From positions 1 through 40,717 of the forward strand of contig CAZUMW010000040.1 in assembly GCA_964621615.1 (NCBI GenBank): 40,717 nt of DNA, written 5' to 3'. Below the pieces are notes generated by a model that was not told where the DNA came from, did not search any database, and was given only the letters and a program-made list of their open reading frames with translations. Origin of the DNA: CAZUMW01 sp964621615 (GTDB lineage: Bacteria; Desulfobacterota; WTBG01; CAIYCZ01; CAIRTM01). The position numbers were made by a program, and so were the translations under genes. This document shows, in pieces, positions 1-7,823 of this stretch. Each line of letters starts with the position of its first letter. Within the stretch, counting starts at the first letter, position 1.

Positions 1-130
1 CCGGCGGACGGTGCTGCCCGGGACAATCCCTGCACAATGCCTGTTACGTAGTTACCCGTAGCAGCATCGGGCCGCCCATGAAGTGAGGTTTCATATGGCG
101 GAGGCTGTGCAGAGACCCGCCCGAACCGGC
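1..130 (+). promoter_or_regulatory. Structured leader RNA, possibly a cobalamin riboswitch (5' end cut by window)
   Basis: A stem (GGTGCTGC near position 10 pairing with GCAGCATC near 70) encloses two small hairpins. It is followed by a hairpin with CCGCC/GGCGG and ATGAA/TTCAT arms (about 73-105), and then by GAGACCCGCC (about 112-121), which resembles the B12-box consensus GAGACCTGCC. The order (multi-hairpin stem, P6-like hairpin, B12-box) matches the cobalamin riboswitch plan. The internal GTGAAAATCC-type signature is only loosely matched and no GCCACTG is seen. It would regulate the TIM-barrel gene starting near 259. An unrelated structured RNA is possible. Confidence 0.35.
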
Positions 131-258
131 TTTTGTTCAATACTTTAATTCATTGCGGTTCCCTTTGATTGTATATGTTCTATTGACCTGTATTTGTATT
201 GGTTCGGCAAAATATTACTATTACCGATATACACTGTACATAGTATCACTATTATCAA

Positions 259-1095
259 TTGGTAAAGATCGCAGGCTATTGGTATCCTTATGCTATGGAA
301 CCGATACTTGCGCTCTGCAATATTTTCGATCAGGACGGACGGCGGCTGGCTGAATTTGCCCGGGATAACGGATTTGCGGCTGTTGACTGGACAGTGGATC
401 CCGAACTCCCGGAGGACCGCTTTTTGTCGGAAATCGGTCATCTCACGGGGCTGGAGGTCCGCTATCACTGCCGGTTTTTTGAGCATGAAATTGCACGGCC
501 CGGCAGCGTCGGAGCGCATGCTCTTTCAGTGTATCAGGATGTTATCAGCACCATCAAAGCGGCAGGCGGCAGCTGTATGACCCTGCACATCGGTCTCGGT
601 ACGGAGAGCGGCGACGGCCTTGATTTTGAAAGTGCGGCTGACAACCTGAAAGCGCTTGTGCATGCCGGCAGGGCGAAAGGCGTCCATGTGTGCCTGGAAA
701 ATCTCGCGTCCGGGTGGACAAGCGACCCTGTGCTTTTCAACCGCCTGATTCAGCACAGCGGTGCAGGTATCACCATCGACATCGGACACGTACGCGCCAC
801 AGCCCCGGACGACGGGGCCGGGCTGCTCAGGAAGTTTTTGTCACCCTATGGCAGCCGGATCACGAACTGCCATATTTACCACACCGAGCTTCCCGGCAGG
901 GGGCATATTCGGCCCGGGCGCCCGCAGGATATATTCGAGCGGCTGCATCTGATCAGGACACAGACACCCAGCCGGTGGTGGGTAATAGAGCTGCAGGATC
1001 CCGCAGACATACTGTGCACCCGCGATATAATATCCTGCTGCCTGGCTGAGGATATGATGGAGGCTGGGGCTCCTGCTATGCAGGCCGGGTGCTGA
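259..1095 (+). CDS. Sugar phosphate isomerase/epimerase-like TIM-barrel protein
   Basis: A 278-residue protein of the xylose isomerase-like / AP endonuclease 2 TIM-barrel superfamily. Alternating strands end in metal-ligand-type residues: LHIGLG (about 110), CLENLA (about 146), ITIDIGHV (about 172), NCHIYHTE (about 203) and WVIELQD (about 242). These Glu/Asp/His positions are the usual divalent metal site. The substrate is unknown. The start is uncertain: TTG at 259 or ATG at 295, neither with a clear ribosome binding site. The 3' end overlaps the convergent LysR gene by about 20 bp. CbiR (cobamide phosphodiesterase) belongs to the same fold and would fit the leader RNA, but I do not see the N-terminal motif I associate with CbiR, so the specific function is left open. 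Confidence 0.7.
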   Translation: MVKIAGYWYPYAMEPILALCNIFDQDGRRLAEFARDNGFAAVDWTVDPELPEDRFLSEIGHLTGLEVRYHCRFFEHEIARPGSVGAHALSVYQDVISTIKAAGGSCMTLHIGLGTESGDGLDFESAADNLKALVHAGRAKGVHVCLENLASGWTSDPVLFNRLIQHSGAGITIDIGHVRATAPDDGAGLLRKFLSPYGSRITNCHIYHTELPGRGHIRPGRPQDIFERLHLIRTQTPSRWWVIELQDPADILCTRDIISCCLAEDMMEAGAPAMQAGC

Positions 1096-1975
1096 GCCCG
1101 AGAGTGTTCATGAATTCAGCACACAGGGGTGAAAGATGCGGCTTCCGGTCATGAATAATGTAAAATTTCTTTTCCAGATGATATCCCTCCACTGTCAGGG
1201 CTGAAAACGCCCCTGAAGCGATCTCCTCCGTTACGGCCGGCAGGGGGAGCAGCGCAACCCCGTATCCCGACTTTACCGCCTCCTTAACCGCAGTAATGTT
1301 ATTCAGCTCAATAACCGTATTGAGCTGTTCAAGTATTATGCCGAAGGTCTGAAGCTGATCGTCGCAGGCTGAGCGCAGGCATGAGTCGTCAAGCCGGGCG
1401 ATAAACGGCTCTCTCCGGATGTCATCGGCATGAACCAATGTCTCATATTGCCATCGGTGGCCGCGCGGAACGATAAGGGCGAGCTCGCAGGTGAAAAACT
1501 GGCTGCACTGCAGCCGGCTGTCTGCCACCGGCAGGCCGATAAAGCCGAGATCGGCTTCGCCGGCGCTTATCCTGGCAATGACATCCCTGCAGGAAGCTAT
1601 GCTGATGCTTCCGGTGGCATCCGGGCATACATCCAGAAGCTGCTTAAGATATGCGGGCAGGATATACTCCCCCAGCAGATTGCCGGCGGCTATTGTCAGC
1701 CTGCCGCATTTTTTGCCCTTGTAAAAGGAGAGGGTCTGCTGGGCCTGCTCGACGACAGCGGATATCCGGTGCGATCGCTTGTAGAGAATTTCTCCGGCCG
1801 GCGTCAACAGTATCTCCTTGCCTTTTCTGTCAAACAGCGGCAGGCCGAGCGATGTCTCCAGCTCGGTTATGTGGTGGCTTATGGTGGACTGGGTAAGGGA
1901 AAGCATGCCGGCTGCAAGCGAATAGCTTTTCAGCTCGGCGATTTTACGGAATATTTCAAGCTTGTGTGTATCCAC
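1076..1975 (-). CDS. LysR-family regulator, selenium-metabolism-associated type (copy 1)
   Basis: A 299-residue LysR-type transcription factor. The N-terminal winged helix-turn-helix (residues about 1-60, with SLAAGMLSLTQSTISHHI) is followed by a substrate-binding domain beginning near GRLTIAAGNLLGEYILP. GTG at 1975 is preferred over the upstream TTG at 1981, because a GGGA sits about 8 nt upstream and the resulting MDTHKLEIF matches the start of the second LysR in this window (MLDIHRLKIF). It follows yqeB of hydroxylase cassette I on the same strand with a 40-bp gap, so it is probably its last gene. The conserved GEYILP after the linker is shared with the other LysR and is typical of the CysB/selenium-metabolism-associated subgroup. 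The ligand is unknown. Confidence 0.85.
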   Translation of the reverse strand: MDTHKLEIFRKIAELKSYSLAAGMLSLTQSTISHHITELETSLGLPLFDRKGKEILLTPAGEILYKRSHRISAVVEQAQQTLSFYKGKKCGRLTIAAGNLLGEYILPAYLKQLLDVCPDATGSISIASCRDVIARISAGEADLGFIGLPVADSRLQCSQFFTCELALIVPRGHRWQYETLVHADDIRREPFIARLDDSCLRSACDDQLQTFGIILEQLNTVIELNNITAVKEAVKSGYGVALLPLPAVTEEIASGAFSALTVEGYHLEKKFYIIHDRKPHLSPLCAEFMNTLGLSTRPA

Positions 1976-2015
1976 ATGCAATTCCCGGGAAGCGGCGGCA
2001 ACGGCATCCGGCTGT

Positions 2016-2846
2016 TTACATTACTGCTGTCGCGGCTGCCGTGGATTGTTTTTGTGAAAGCAGCAGAATTGCCTCCAGCACGCCCCCGCCGATAGCTCGC
2101 GCTTTGTCAAATATGCTGAAGCAGTAGCTTTGTACGCCGTGCGGGTCCACATCGCCGACTTTCAGCCCTTTTTCCACCTGCATGCCGTTTTGGATCAGCC
2201 CGCGAAGCACGCCGCCTATTTCGGCAGTGACCGGAAATCCATTGACCTCGGCGATAGCATCCCCCTTGTGTACCACTGCTCCGATGTCCAGCGTGTGCCG
2301 TATGGTTCCGTCACACGGTGCCCGCAGCACCCGCTCTGCCGCGTAGCCCAGAAGCGGCACGGGCGTGCCGGTATCCTGCCGGGCCTCCCCCTCGAATATA
2401 AGGCTGCCCAGGTAGTGCCCCTCCAGCGTTTCTATGACGATATCGACATCACGCCCTGCGACATATCCCGGCCCCAGGGCGATCGTTATCGGGGCCATTC
2501 CACGGTGTGTTCCCACATTGTGCTTGGCCATGGTTCCGTCAACAACGATATCCGGTTTCAGGGTGTCGATGCAGCGGGCATGCTCATCTACCAGCACAGG
2601 GACCGCATTCTGCCGCCAGAGCCGGTCTGCGTCACCGGCGCTGTCGATCCGCACCGCAGGCACGCCGTCGATGGTGACCTCACCATCAACAACGGCCTGC
2701 GCAAACGCGACTGTGCGGCGGACCACCAGCGGGCGGGGGAGCTCAAGCACAAGCACCCTGAACCCGCAGCGGTGCAGCCGGTGTATGGTTCCGGACACAA
2801 CGTCTCCGCCGCCTCTGATCACTGCTGTTGCATCAATTGTAATCAC
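2016..2846 (-). CDS. yqeB: YqeB-family selenium-dependent molybdenum hydroxylase system protein (copy 1)
   Basis: A 276-residue member of the EF2563/YqeB family, found almost only with selenium-dependent molybdenum hydroxylases and thought to act in maturation of their labile-selenium cofactor. The N-terminal glycine-rich motif VIRGGGDVVSGTIHRLHRCGF is followed by LPRPLVVRRTVAFAQAV, both hallmarks of the family. The C-terminal half has the biotinyl/lipoyl-like APCDGTIRHTLDIGAVV-type segment. The start is GTG at 2846 with GGAG 8 nt upstream. It lies just after the terminator that ends the hydroxylase large-subunit gene and before the LysR gene. A close paralogue occupies the same relative position in cassette II (21623-22450). 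Confidence 0.88.
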   Translation of the reverse strand: MITIDATAVIRGGGDVVSGTIHRLHRCGFRVLVLELPRPLVVRRTVAFAQAVVDGEVTIDGVPAVRIDSAGDADRLWRQNAVPVLVDEHARCIDTLKPDIVVDGTMAKHNVGTHRGMAPITIALGPGYVAGRDVDIVIETLEGHYLGSLIFEGEARQDTGTPVPLLGYAAERVLRAPCDGTIRHTLDIGAVVHKGDAIAEVNGFPVTAEIGGVLRGLIQNGMQVEKGLKVGDVDPHGVQSYCFSIFDKARAIGGGVLEAILLLSQKQSTAAATAVM

Positions 2847-2867
2847 GTATTGCTCTCCAGTTCAATT

Positions 2868-2906
2868 AAAAAAGCCGGCCTCTCCATTTCGGGGAAGCCG
2901 GCTTTT
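2868..2906 (-). terminator. Intrinsic terminator between hydroxylase I large subunit and yqeB
   Basis: Read on the minus strand, AAAAGCCGGC pairs with GCCGGCTTTT around a loop of about 18 nt, ending in a run of six T (plus-strand A run 2868-2873). It lies 11 bp after the large-subunit stop codon and 22 bp before the yqeB start, so it should lower expression of yqeB and lysR relative to the structural subunits. Confidence 0.85.
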
Positions 2907-2916
2907 CGGCTGCGGG

Positions 2917-5301
2917 CTATTTTTTCACGCCGCCGCTTTTCCTGATTGCAGCAAGCACCCGCTCAGGCGTTATCGGCGCTTCGGTGATCTGAATGCCGAT
3001 GGCGTCATAGATGGCATTTGCCACCGAGCCGATCGGGCCCATCAGAGCCGATTCGCCGCAGCTCTTTGCCCCGTAGGGGCCAAGCGGATCCGGGGCCGAC
3101 TCAACGAGAATGGCGCCCATTTCCTGCGGCATGTCAGACGGTCCAAGCATTTTATAGTCGGTAAAGTCATTGTTAAGGCACAACCCATTCTTGTCATAGT
3201 AGATGTCTTCGGTCAAAACATATCCGAAGCCTTTCTGGGAGCCGCCCTCGAGCTGGCCCTCAACCGACGGCGGGTGAATGGCTTTGCCGATGTCATGGGC
3301 ATTGTAGAAGCTCAGCACCTTGACCTCGCCGGTTTCGGTGTCGACTTCAACATCTGCACAGCTTGCCGAAAACGGGGGCGAGCAGTGCTTCACAAAATCA
3401 TCGCCGGTAACGACGATCTGTCCGGGGCAGCCGATGGTTTTGCCTGACGTCGGATCGTCAAAGCTGTAAATGCTTTCTTTTGCGATCCGGCGGGCGTTGA
3501 TATGCTTTTCGGGATCCCAGGTGCAGTAAATCTCCTTGTCTTCACCCCAGGCCAGATCACAGGGCTGTACCTGCAGATTTTTTGCTGCGCGCTCAATGAG
3601 CTCCTGTTTCAGCTTTTCCGCTCCCTGCGATACTGCGCGGCCCACACAGTAGATGGTCCGGCTGGCGTGGGCGCCGATGTCAAAGCCGTTGCAGTCAGAG
3701 TCGCAGCACTTGAGGTGCACGTCGTCCATCGGCCAGCCCAGAACTTCAGAGGCTATCTGGGATATGGCGGTGTGGCCGCCGGTTCCCAGATCGGACACGG
3801 AGACCATCATTTCAACCGTGCAGTCCTCATTAAGGCGCATAACCAGGTTGGTGTACTCAAGCAGCATCGGCCAGGCACCGCTGGTGTGCTGCATGACGCC
3901 GATGCCCAGGCCGCGGCGCTTTGTGCCTTTCATTTTGCCATACTCTTTTTTCTTCTTGTCCCACTGGATGGCTTTTCTGGCTTTTTCGATGCAGTCATCA
4001 AGGCCGCAGGATGCGAACTTGACCCCTTTGAGCCAGGTGTCATCGCCGATGCCCTTATGCCATTTTTTTCGCCACTCGATGGGGTCGATGCCAAGCTTGT
4101 TGCAGGCGCGGTCGACAATCTGCTCAACGGCAAAGGTGTTTTCCGGATTGCCGTACCCCTGGTATGCCCCGTAGGGAACCATATTGTTGAACCAGATATC
4201 GGCCCGTGTGGCCACGGCCGGCCATTTATACATGCCGTATACAAACGCTGCGGTGCAGAAAGGCGGGCCTGAGCCGTGCGTGTAGTATCCGCCTTTGAGC
4301 ACCTCGTAGTGGACGTCAAGCGCCACAGGGGTTCCGTCTTTTTTGAAGCCGGCTTTTACCTTCATGTGTCCGGAGGCGCGGCTTTCAGAGGCCACCCAGT
4401 CCTCTTCGCGCAGGTATTCAACCTTAACCGGCCTGCCCGGCACAGCCATTGCCATAGCGCAGGTGTGCGGCTCGCCGATCATGCCCAGACGGCAGCCGAA
4501 GGCACCGCCGACCGGGGTCTGCACAACCCGAACGCGGGTCAGGGGCAGCTCAAAGAGCTCGGCGAGAAGGTTTTGCACCGGCTTTGGCATCTGCGTGGAT
4601 GTCCAGCAGGTGAGCCTGCCGCGATCGTCGTATTTGGCGATATAGGTATGATTTTCCATCTGGACCTGCTTCTGCCGGGGGCAGTAGTAGGTTTCTTCGA
4701 GGACCAGGTCCGCTTCTTTCATATGCTCGGCTGCTGTCTGGCCGTCAGGGGTGTCCTGCCCGTAGGCATTTCCCGGAAAAAAGGCTTCCGGAAAATTTGC
4801 CGCCAGGTTGCCAGGCTTCAGCGGGGTGAACTGGGGGGCGTCTTTTCTTTTTGACTCTGCTGCCGTAAGGACCACCGGGAGCGGCTCATAGGTGATTTTC
4901 ACTTTTTCTGCAGCCCGCTCGGCGGCCTCTTCAGTTTTAGCGATAATGCCGCACACAGCGTCGCCCTGGTGCTTGACGCGCGGATTAAAAATATTCAAGT
5001 CGGCGATTTCTCCGAACACATCTGCAAACACAGCCGGCACCAGCAGCTTCATGATCGTGGTGTTGTACTGGCGCTGGGTAACATCTTTGGGCCCAAGGCA
5101 CTTTACGACGCCCGGCACTTTTTTAGCTTCTGAAAAGTCGATTTTTTTCACCGTGGCATGAGCGTGTTCCCAGCAGCGAACGATTTTACCGTACAGCATG
5201 CCTTCCATGTACAGGTCACCGGCATACATGCCGCGGCCGGTAACCTTTTCGCGGGCATCAAGCTTGGGGATGCGGTGCCCGACAACTGAATAATCAGCCA
5301 T
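2917..5301 (-). CDS. Molybdenum hydroxylase large (molybdopterin-binding) subunit I, xanthine dehydrogenase family
   Basis: A 794-residue catalytic subunit of a xanthine dehydrogenase-type molybdenum hydroxylase. ATG at 5301 is chosen because AAGGAG lies 8 nt upstream; a longer reading from 5340 lacks this. The N-terminal fumarase-like domain begins GHRIPKLDAREKVTG. Molybdopterin-contact motifs include VGGAFGCRLGM (about 264-274) and DLGTGGHTAISQIASEVLGW. The catalytic Glu is present in GAKSCGESALMG (E750). The substrate-pocket motif reads YGAYQGYGNPE (Q381), where most family members and copy II have Arg. The association with YqeB, YqeC and SelD indicates a selenium-dependent enzyme that binds selenium as a cofactor rather than as selenocysteine. 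The substrate is not determinable. It forms a trimeric-type enzyme with the next two genes upstream. Confidence 0.93.
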   Translation of the reverse strand: MADYSVVGHRIPKLDAREKVTGRGMYAGDLYMEGMLYGKIVRCWEHAHATVKKIDFSEAKKVPGVVKCLGPKDVTQRQYNTTIMKLLVPAVFADVFGEIADLNIFNPRVKHQGDAVCGIIAKTEEAAERAAEKVKITYEPLPVVLTAAESKRKDAPQFTPLKPGNLAANFPEAFFPGNAYGQDTPDGQTAAEHMKEADLVLEETYYCPRQKQVQMENHTYIAKYDDRGRLTCWTSTQMPKPVQNLLAELFELPLTRVRVVQTPVGGAFGCRLGMIGEPHTCAMAMAVPGRPVKVEYLREEDWVASESRASGHMKVKAGFKKDGTPVALDVHYEVLKGGYYTHGSGPPFCTAAFVYGMYKWPAVATRADIWFNNMVPYGAYQGYGNPENTFAVEQIVDRACNKLGIDPIEWRKKWHKGIGDDTWLKGVKFASCGLDDCIEKARKAIQWDKKKKEYGKMKGTKRRGLGIGVMQHTSGAWPMLLEYTNLVMRLNEDCTVEMMVSVSDLGTGGHTAISQIASEVLGWPMDDVHLKCCDSDCNGFDIGAHASRTIYCVGRAVSQGAEKLKQELIERAAKNLQVQPCDLAWGEDKEIYCTWDPEKHINARRIAKESIYSFDDPTSGKTIGCPGQIVVTGDDFVKHCSPPFSASCADVEVDTETGEVKVLSFYNAHDIGKAIHPPSVEGQLEGGSQKGFGYVLTEDIYYDKNGLCLNNDFTDYKMLGPSDMPQEMGAILVESAPDPLGPYGAKSCGESALMGPIGSVANAIYDAIGIQITEAPITPERVLAAIRKSGGVKK

Positions 5302-5349
5302 TTCGGATCTCCTTTTATTGATATGTTTCTTTGTGTTCATCCTGGTTCA

Positions 5350-5847
5350 TTAGCGCTTTGTCGACCATGATGCAGCTTTTTTAACCGCTTCAACGATTTT
5401 GACATACCCGGTGCAGCGGCAGATGTTGCCCTCGAGCTCAGAGCGTATTTCATCCTCTTTTGCCTTGGGGTTTTTCTCGAGAATGCTTACCGACTTCATA
5501 ATCATGCCGCCCGTGCAAAAGCCGCACTGGACTGCGCCCTGGTCAATAAATGCCTGCTGTACCGGATGAAGCTTTCCGTCTTCCTCCAGCCCGCCGACGG
5601 TGGTTATCTTTTTTCCGTCCATCATGGCAGCCAGCACCATGCATGCATCGATGGGCACTCTTCCGTTTGGGGCTTTCGGGTCGTCGACCAGAACGGTACA
5701 GGCGCCGCATTCGCCCCGGCCGCAGCAGTGCTTTACGTCGGTCATCCTCAGCTGGCTGCGCAGCACCTGCACCAGCGTGTGATGCGCCTGGACCGTGATG
5801 TTATGTTCCTCCCCGTTAATGAACAGGGTAATCGAGCGCTTTTTCAT
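5350..5847 (-). CDS. Molybdenum hydroxylase small subunit I, (2Fe-2S)-binding
   Basis: A 165-residue two-cluster iron-sulfur subunit that passes electrons from the molybdenum site to the FAD subunit. The N-terminal ferredoxin-type cluster has Cys42, 47, 50 and 69 (CCGRGECGAC). The C-terminal helical cluster has Cys108, 111, 143 and 145 (CGFC and CRC). ATG at 5847 has AAGGAG about 9 nt upstream and is preferred over the ATG at 5868. Two small oddities against copy II: an additional Cys41 in place of Gly next to the first cluster, and CTGG instead of the usual CTPG after the second CxxC. The gap to the large subunit start at 5301 is 48 bp, so the two genes are in one operon. Confidence 0.93.
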   Translation of the reverse strand: MKKRSITLFINGEEHNITVQAHHTLVQVLRSQLRMTDVKHCCGRGECGACTVLVDDPKAPNGRVPIDACMVLAAMMDGKKITTVGGLEEDGKLHPVQQAFIDQGAVQCGFCTGGMIMKSVSILEKNPKAKEDEIRSELEGNICRCTGYVKIVEAVKKAASWSTKR

Positions 5848-5883
5848 TACGTCATCTCCTTTTGCCATGCAGTTGTCAATTGA

Positions 5884-6750
5884 TTACAAACACGCCTTGA
5901 TAGCCCGCTGCACGATAACGCCTGACACATCGCGCCGGTAGTCGGCGGTTGAGCGGACGTCGTCTATGGGCCTGATTTCTTTTGCCACGGTCGCGCCGAC
6001 TTTTTTCAGCAGATCATCGGTGATTTTTGCGCCTTTGAGCAGCGCTTCCGCCTTCTTTATTCTGATTGTCGTCGGGGCAACGGCGCCCATGGCTATGCGC
6101 GCGTCATTGCAGGTTTTGCCGGACATGTCAAGCTGTACTGCTGCGTTGACTTTCGAAAGATCGAAATTCGTTCGCGTCAGGCGCATAAACGATGAAACAA
6201 TGCCGTCCTTTGCCGGCGGCACTTTGATTTCGACCGCTATTTCATCGGCCTTGCGCGCGGTTTTTGCATAATCAATAAAAAAATCGTCAAGCGGTACTTC
6301 CCGCTTGCCGGATGTTCCTTCCAGAACAATGGCTGCTCCAAGCGCCAGCAGCGCGCAGCTGCAGTCCCCTGAGGGGGATGCGCGCATGATGTTTCCCAGC
6401 GGAGTTGCAACATTGCGTATCTGCGGAGCGGAGTGCACTTTGCACGCCTGCCACAGGGCGGGGTAATTTTTTTTCACAGTCGGGTTTTCAATAATCTGTG
6501 AAATGGTTGCCAGCGCACCGATGCGCAGGCCGTCGGACTTGCTGTATTTGATGTAGTCCATATCGTCGATTTCGCCGAGCGCTATCACATGCTCAGGTGA
6601 TGCTGATCCGTTTTGAAGCATAATCATTAAATCTGTTCCGCCGGACAGTATGGCCGCTTTATCCCCGTATTTTGCTGTCATGTCAACAGCCTCGGAGATG
6701 TTTTGCGGTACCAGCAGATCGAATTCCGGCAGAATTCGGCTATTGCTCAT
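5884..6750 (-). CDS. Molybdenum hydroxylase medium subunit I, FAD-binding (CoxM-like)
   Basis: A 288-residue FAD subunit of the xanthine dehydrogenase/CO dehydrogenase medium-chain family. The flavin pyrophosphate loop is AILSGGTDLMIML (about 33-45), and a second flavin motif is NIMRASPSGDCSCALLALGA (about 119-138). The C-terminal CO-dehydrogenase flavoprotein domain carries AIAMGAVAPTTIR and ends with the DVRSTADYRR motif. ATG at 6750 is preceded by AAGGAGGT. It is the first gene of cassette I; the small-subunit start lies 36 bp after its stop. Its likely role is to pass electrons from the 2Fe-2S clusters to the physiological acceptor. It aligns without gaps over most of its length to the cassette II copy. 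Confidence 0.93.
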   Translation of the reverse strand: MSNSRILPEFDLLVPQNISEAVDMTAKYGDKAAILSGGTDLMIMLQNGSASPEHVIALGEIDDMDYIKYSKSDGLRIGALATISQIIENPTVKKNYPALWQACKVHSAPQIRNVATPLGNIMRASPSGDCSCALLALGAAIVLEGTSGKREVPLDDFFIDYAKTARKADEIAVEIKVPPAKDGIVSSFMRLTRTNFDLSKVNAAVQLDMSGKTCNDARIAMGAVAPTTIRIKKAEALLKGAKITDDLLKKVGATVAKEIRPIDDVRSTADYRRDVSGVIVQRAIKACL

Positions 6751-7201
6751 TATCGTACCTCCTTGGTTGTAATTACGTGGTTTGGCATCGTTGTTTTGTG
6801 CGTGAATCTGTGTAACGGCTCCGGCTGCCTTGTGCTGTGCGTCACCTCCTTTCCCGGAAAAAAGCCGTCCCGTGACCCGAAAAAAGTGTTAAATCATTGT
6901 CACTGCCGCCCGGCTTGACAACTGTGCCGTGCGGCTGCCAGGACATTTATAAACAAAATACGACATAGCCCCTTGTCCGGATGCCACGGTTAAACCGGTG
7001 TGTACAATAAAGCAGGTATTATCTATGCTGCTATGACTTCAACAGCGCATATCACACTACGAGACGCTATCTATTCTCAGCATAGTAAAAGCTTGTATAT
7101 TTTGTCTAATTGATTATCTGCAAAGAAAGAATGCTCACTATTGATTATAGCTATGGATGCGGAAGAAGCGTTGCGGACGAAAAGGGGCTCTTGGGTTATA
7201 T
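6751..7201. other. 451-bp intergenic region upstream of hydroxylase cassette I
   Basis: No gene is recognised. The region should hold the promoter of cassette I (minus strand), but no convincing -35/-10 pair was found. It contains an inverted repeat CTATGCTG (7023-7030) / CAGCATAG (7078-7085), a compact palindrome CGGTTAAACCG (6988-6998) and an extra Shine-Dalgarno-like AAAGGAGGTGA on the minus strand near 6843-6853 that does not lead into a convincing ORF. The repeats are candidates for LysR-type operator sites. Confidence 0.4.
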
Positions 7202-7807
7202 TCAGGGCAGGCCGGATTTTTGATAATACCCGAGGCGGGCGGATGAGCACCGCTCGCCGGTGTGCAGCAGAAATGCGCTTGTGCGGAAAAGCCCCTTTCG
7301 ATGGAGGGTGAACCCGGCAAGCTCAGGAAGGGGAACATCGCCAAAAAACGTGTGACACAGAAACCCTCCCTGCCGCAGAACGCGGTGGGCAAGCATGACT
7401 TCCCGGTTAAACTCATTGGTGAATGATTCCTGCCGGGACACAGCGCCCAGCGCCAGGCTGTAATCAAAGGGGTCGAAGAACAGCAGATCGTATGTGCGGG
7501 TGTAGGCATAGGAATGGCAGTCTCCCTGCAGGGCCTCCGCGCCCCTGGTGCCGCTGCAGAAGCACCGGCAGTCCTCATAGAGCTGCTCCTCTATCTCGAT
7601 AATGTGATGGCAGTCAGGGTGCAGCATTTCCTGGATCAACGCAGCGGAAATGCCCAGGCCGTAGCCGACTTCAAGAACAGCGCTGACCGGCAGACCGCGC
7701 AGCTGCTCAATCAGACAGCGCATATACGGCTCTTCCGAGCGGCTCATGACGACGTGGCTGTTAAAGACAATTTTTTGCGGGGTTTTGATATCGAAGGGAA
7801 GCTTCAT
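7202..7807 (-). CDS. Class I SAM-dependent methyltransferase, guanidinoacetate methyltransferase-like
   Basis: A 201-residue Rossmann-fold methyltransferase. Motif I is AVLEVGYGLGISAALIQ (about 42-58), followed by a short strand ending HHIIEIEEQLYE, which resembles the arrangement in guanidinoacetate/RMT2-type methyltransferases. The post-motif strand YDLLFFDPFDYSL and the C-terminal LRQGGFLCHTFFGD complete the fold. ATG at 7807 is chosen because the domain starts directly after it; a longer reading would overlap the LysR gene. It starts 17 bp after the LysR stop, so it is the last gene of the selD operon. The substrate is unknown. Guanidinoacetate itself is unlikely in this context. Confidence 0.7.
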   Translation of the reverse strand: MKLPFDIKTPQKIVFNSHVVMSRSEEPYMRCLIEQLRGLPVSAVLEVGYGLGISAALIQEMLHPDCHHIIEIEEQLYEDCRCFCSGTRGAEALQGDCHSYAYTRTYDLLFFDPFDYSLALGAVSRQESFTNEFNREVMLAHRVLRQGGFLCHTFFGDVPLPELAGFTLHRKGLFRTSAFLLHTGERCSSARLGYYQKSGLP

Positions 7808-7823
7808 GCGTATGTGCGCAGGC

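Noticed and set aside
153..353. 66-codon plus-strand frame between the leader RNA and the TIM-barrel gene
   Set aside because: It overlaps the TIM-barrel gene in another frame and is AT-rich leader sequence with a weak start.
259..1095. Assignment of the TIM-barrel protein as CbiR cobamide phosphodiesterase
   Set aside because: The fold fits and a B12-like leader precedes it, but the N-terminal motif I associate with CbiR is absent, so the specific name is not justified.
6750..6855. Mini-ORF starting GTG after AAAGGAGGTGA, running into the start of hydroxylase I FAD subunit
   Set aside because: The Shine-Dalgarno sequence overlaps the start codon directly, leaving no spacing, and the peptide has no features.
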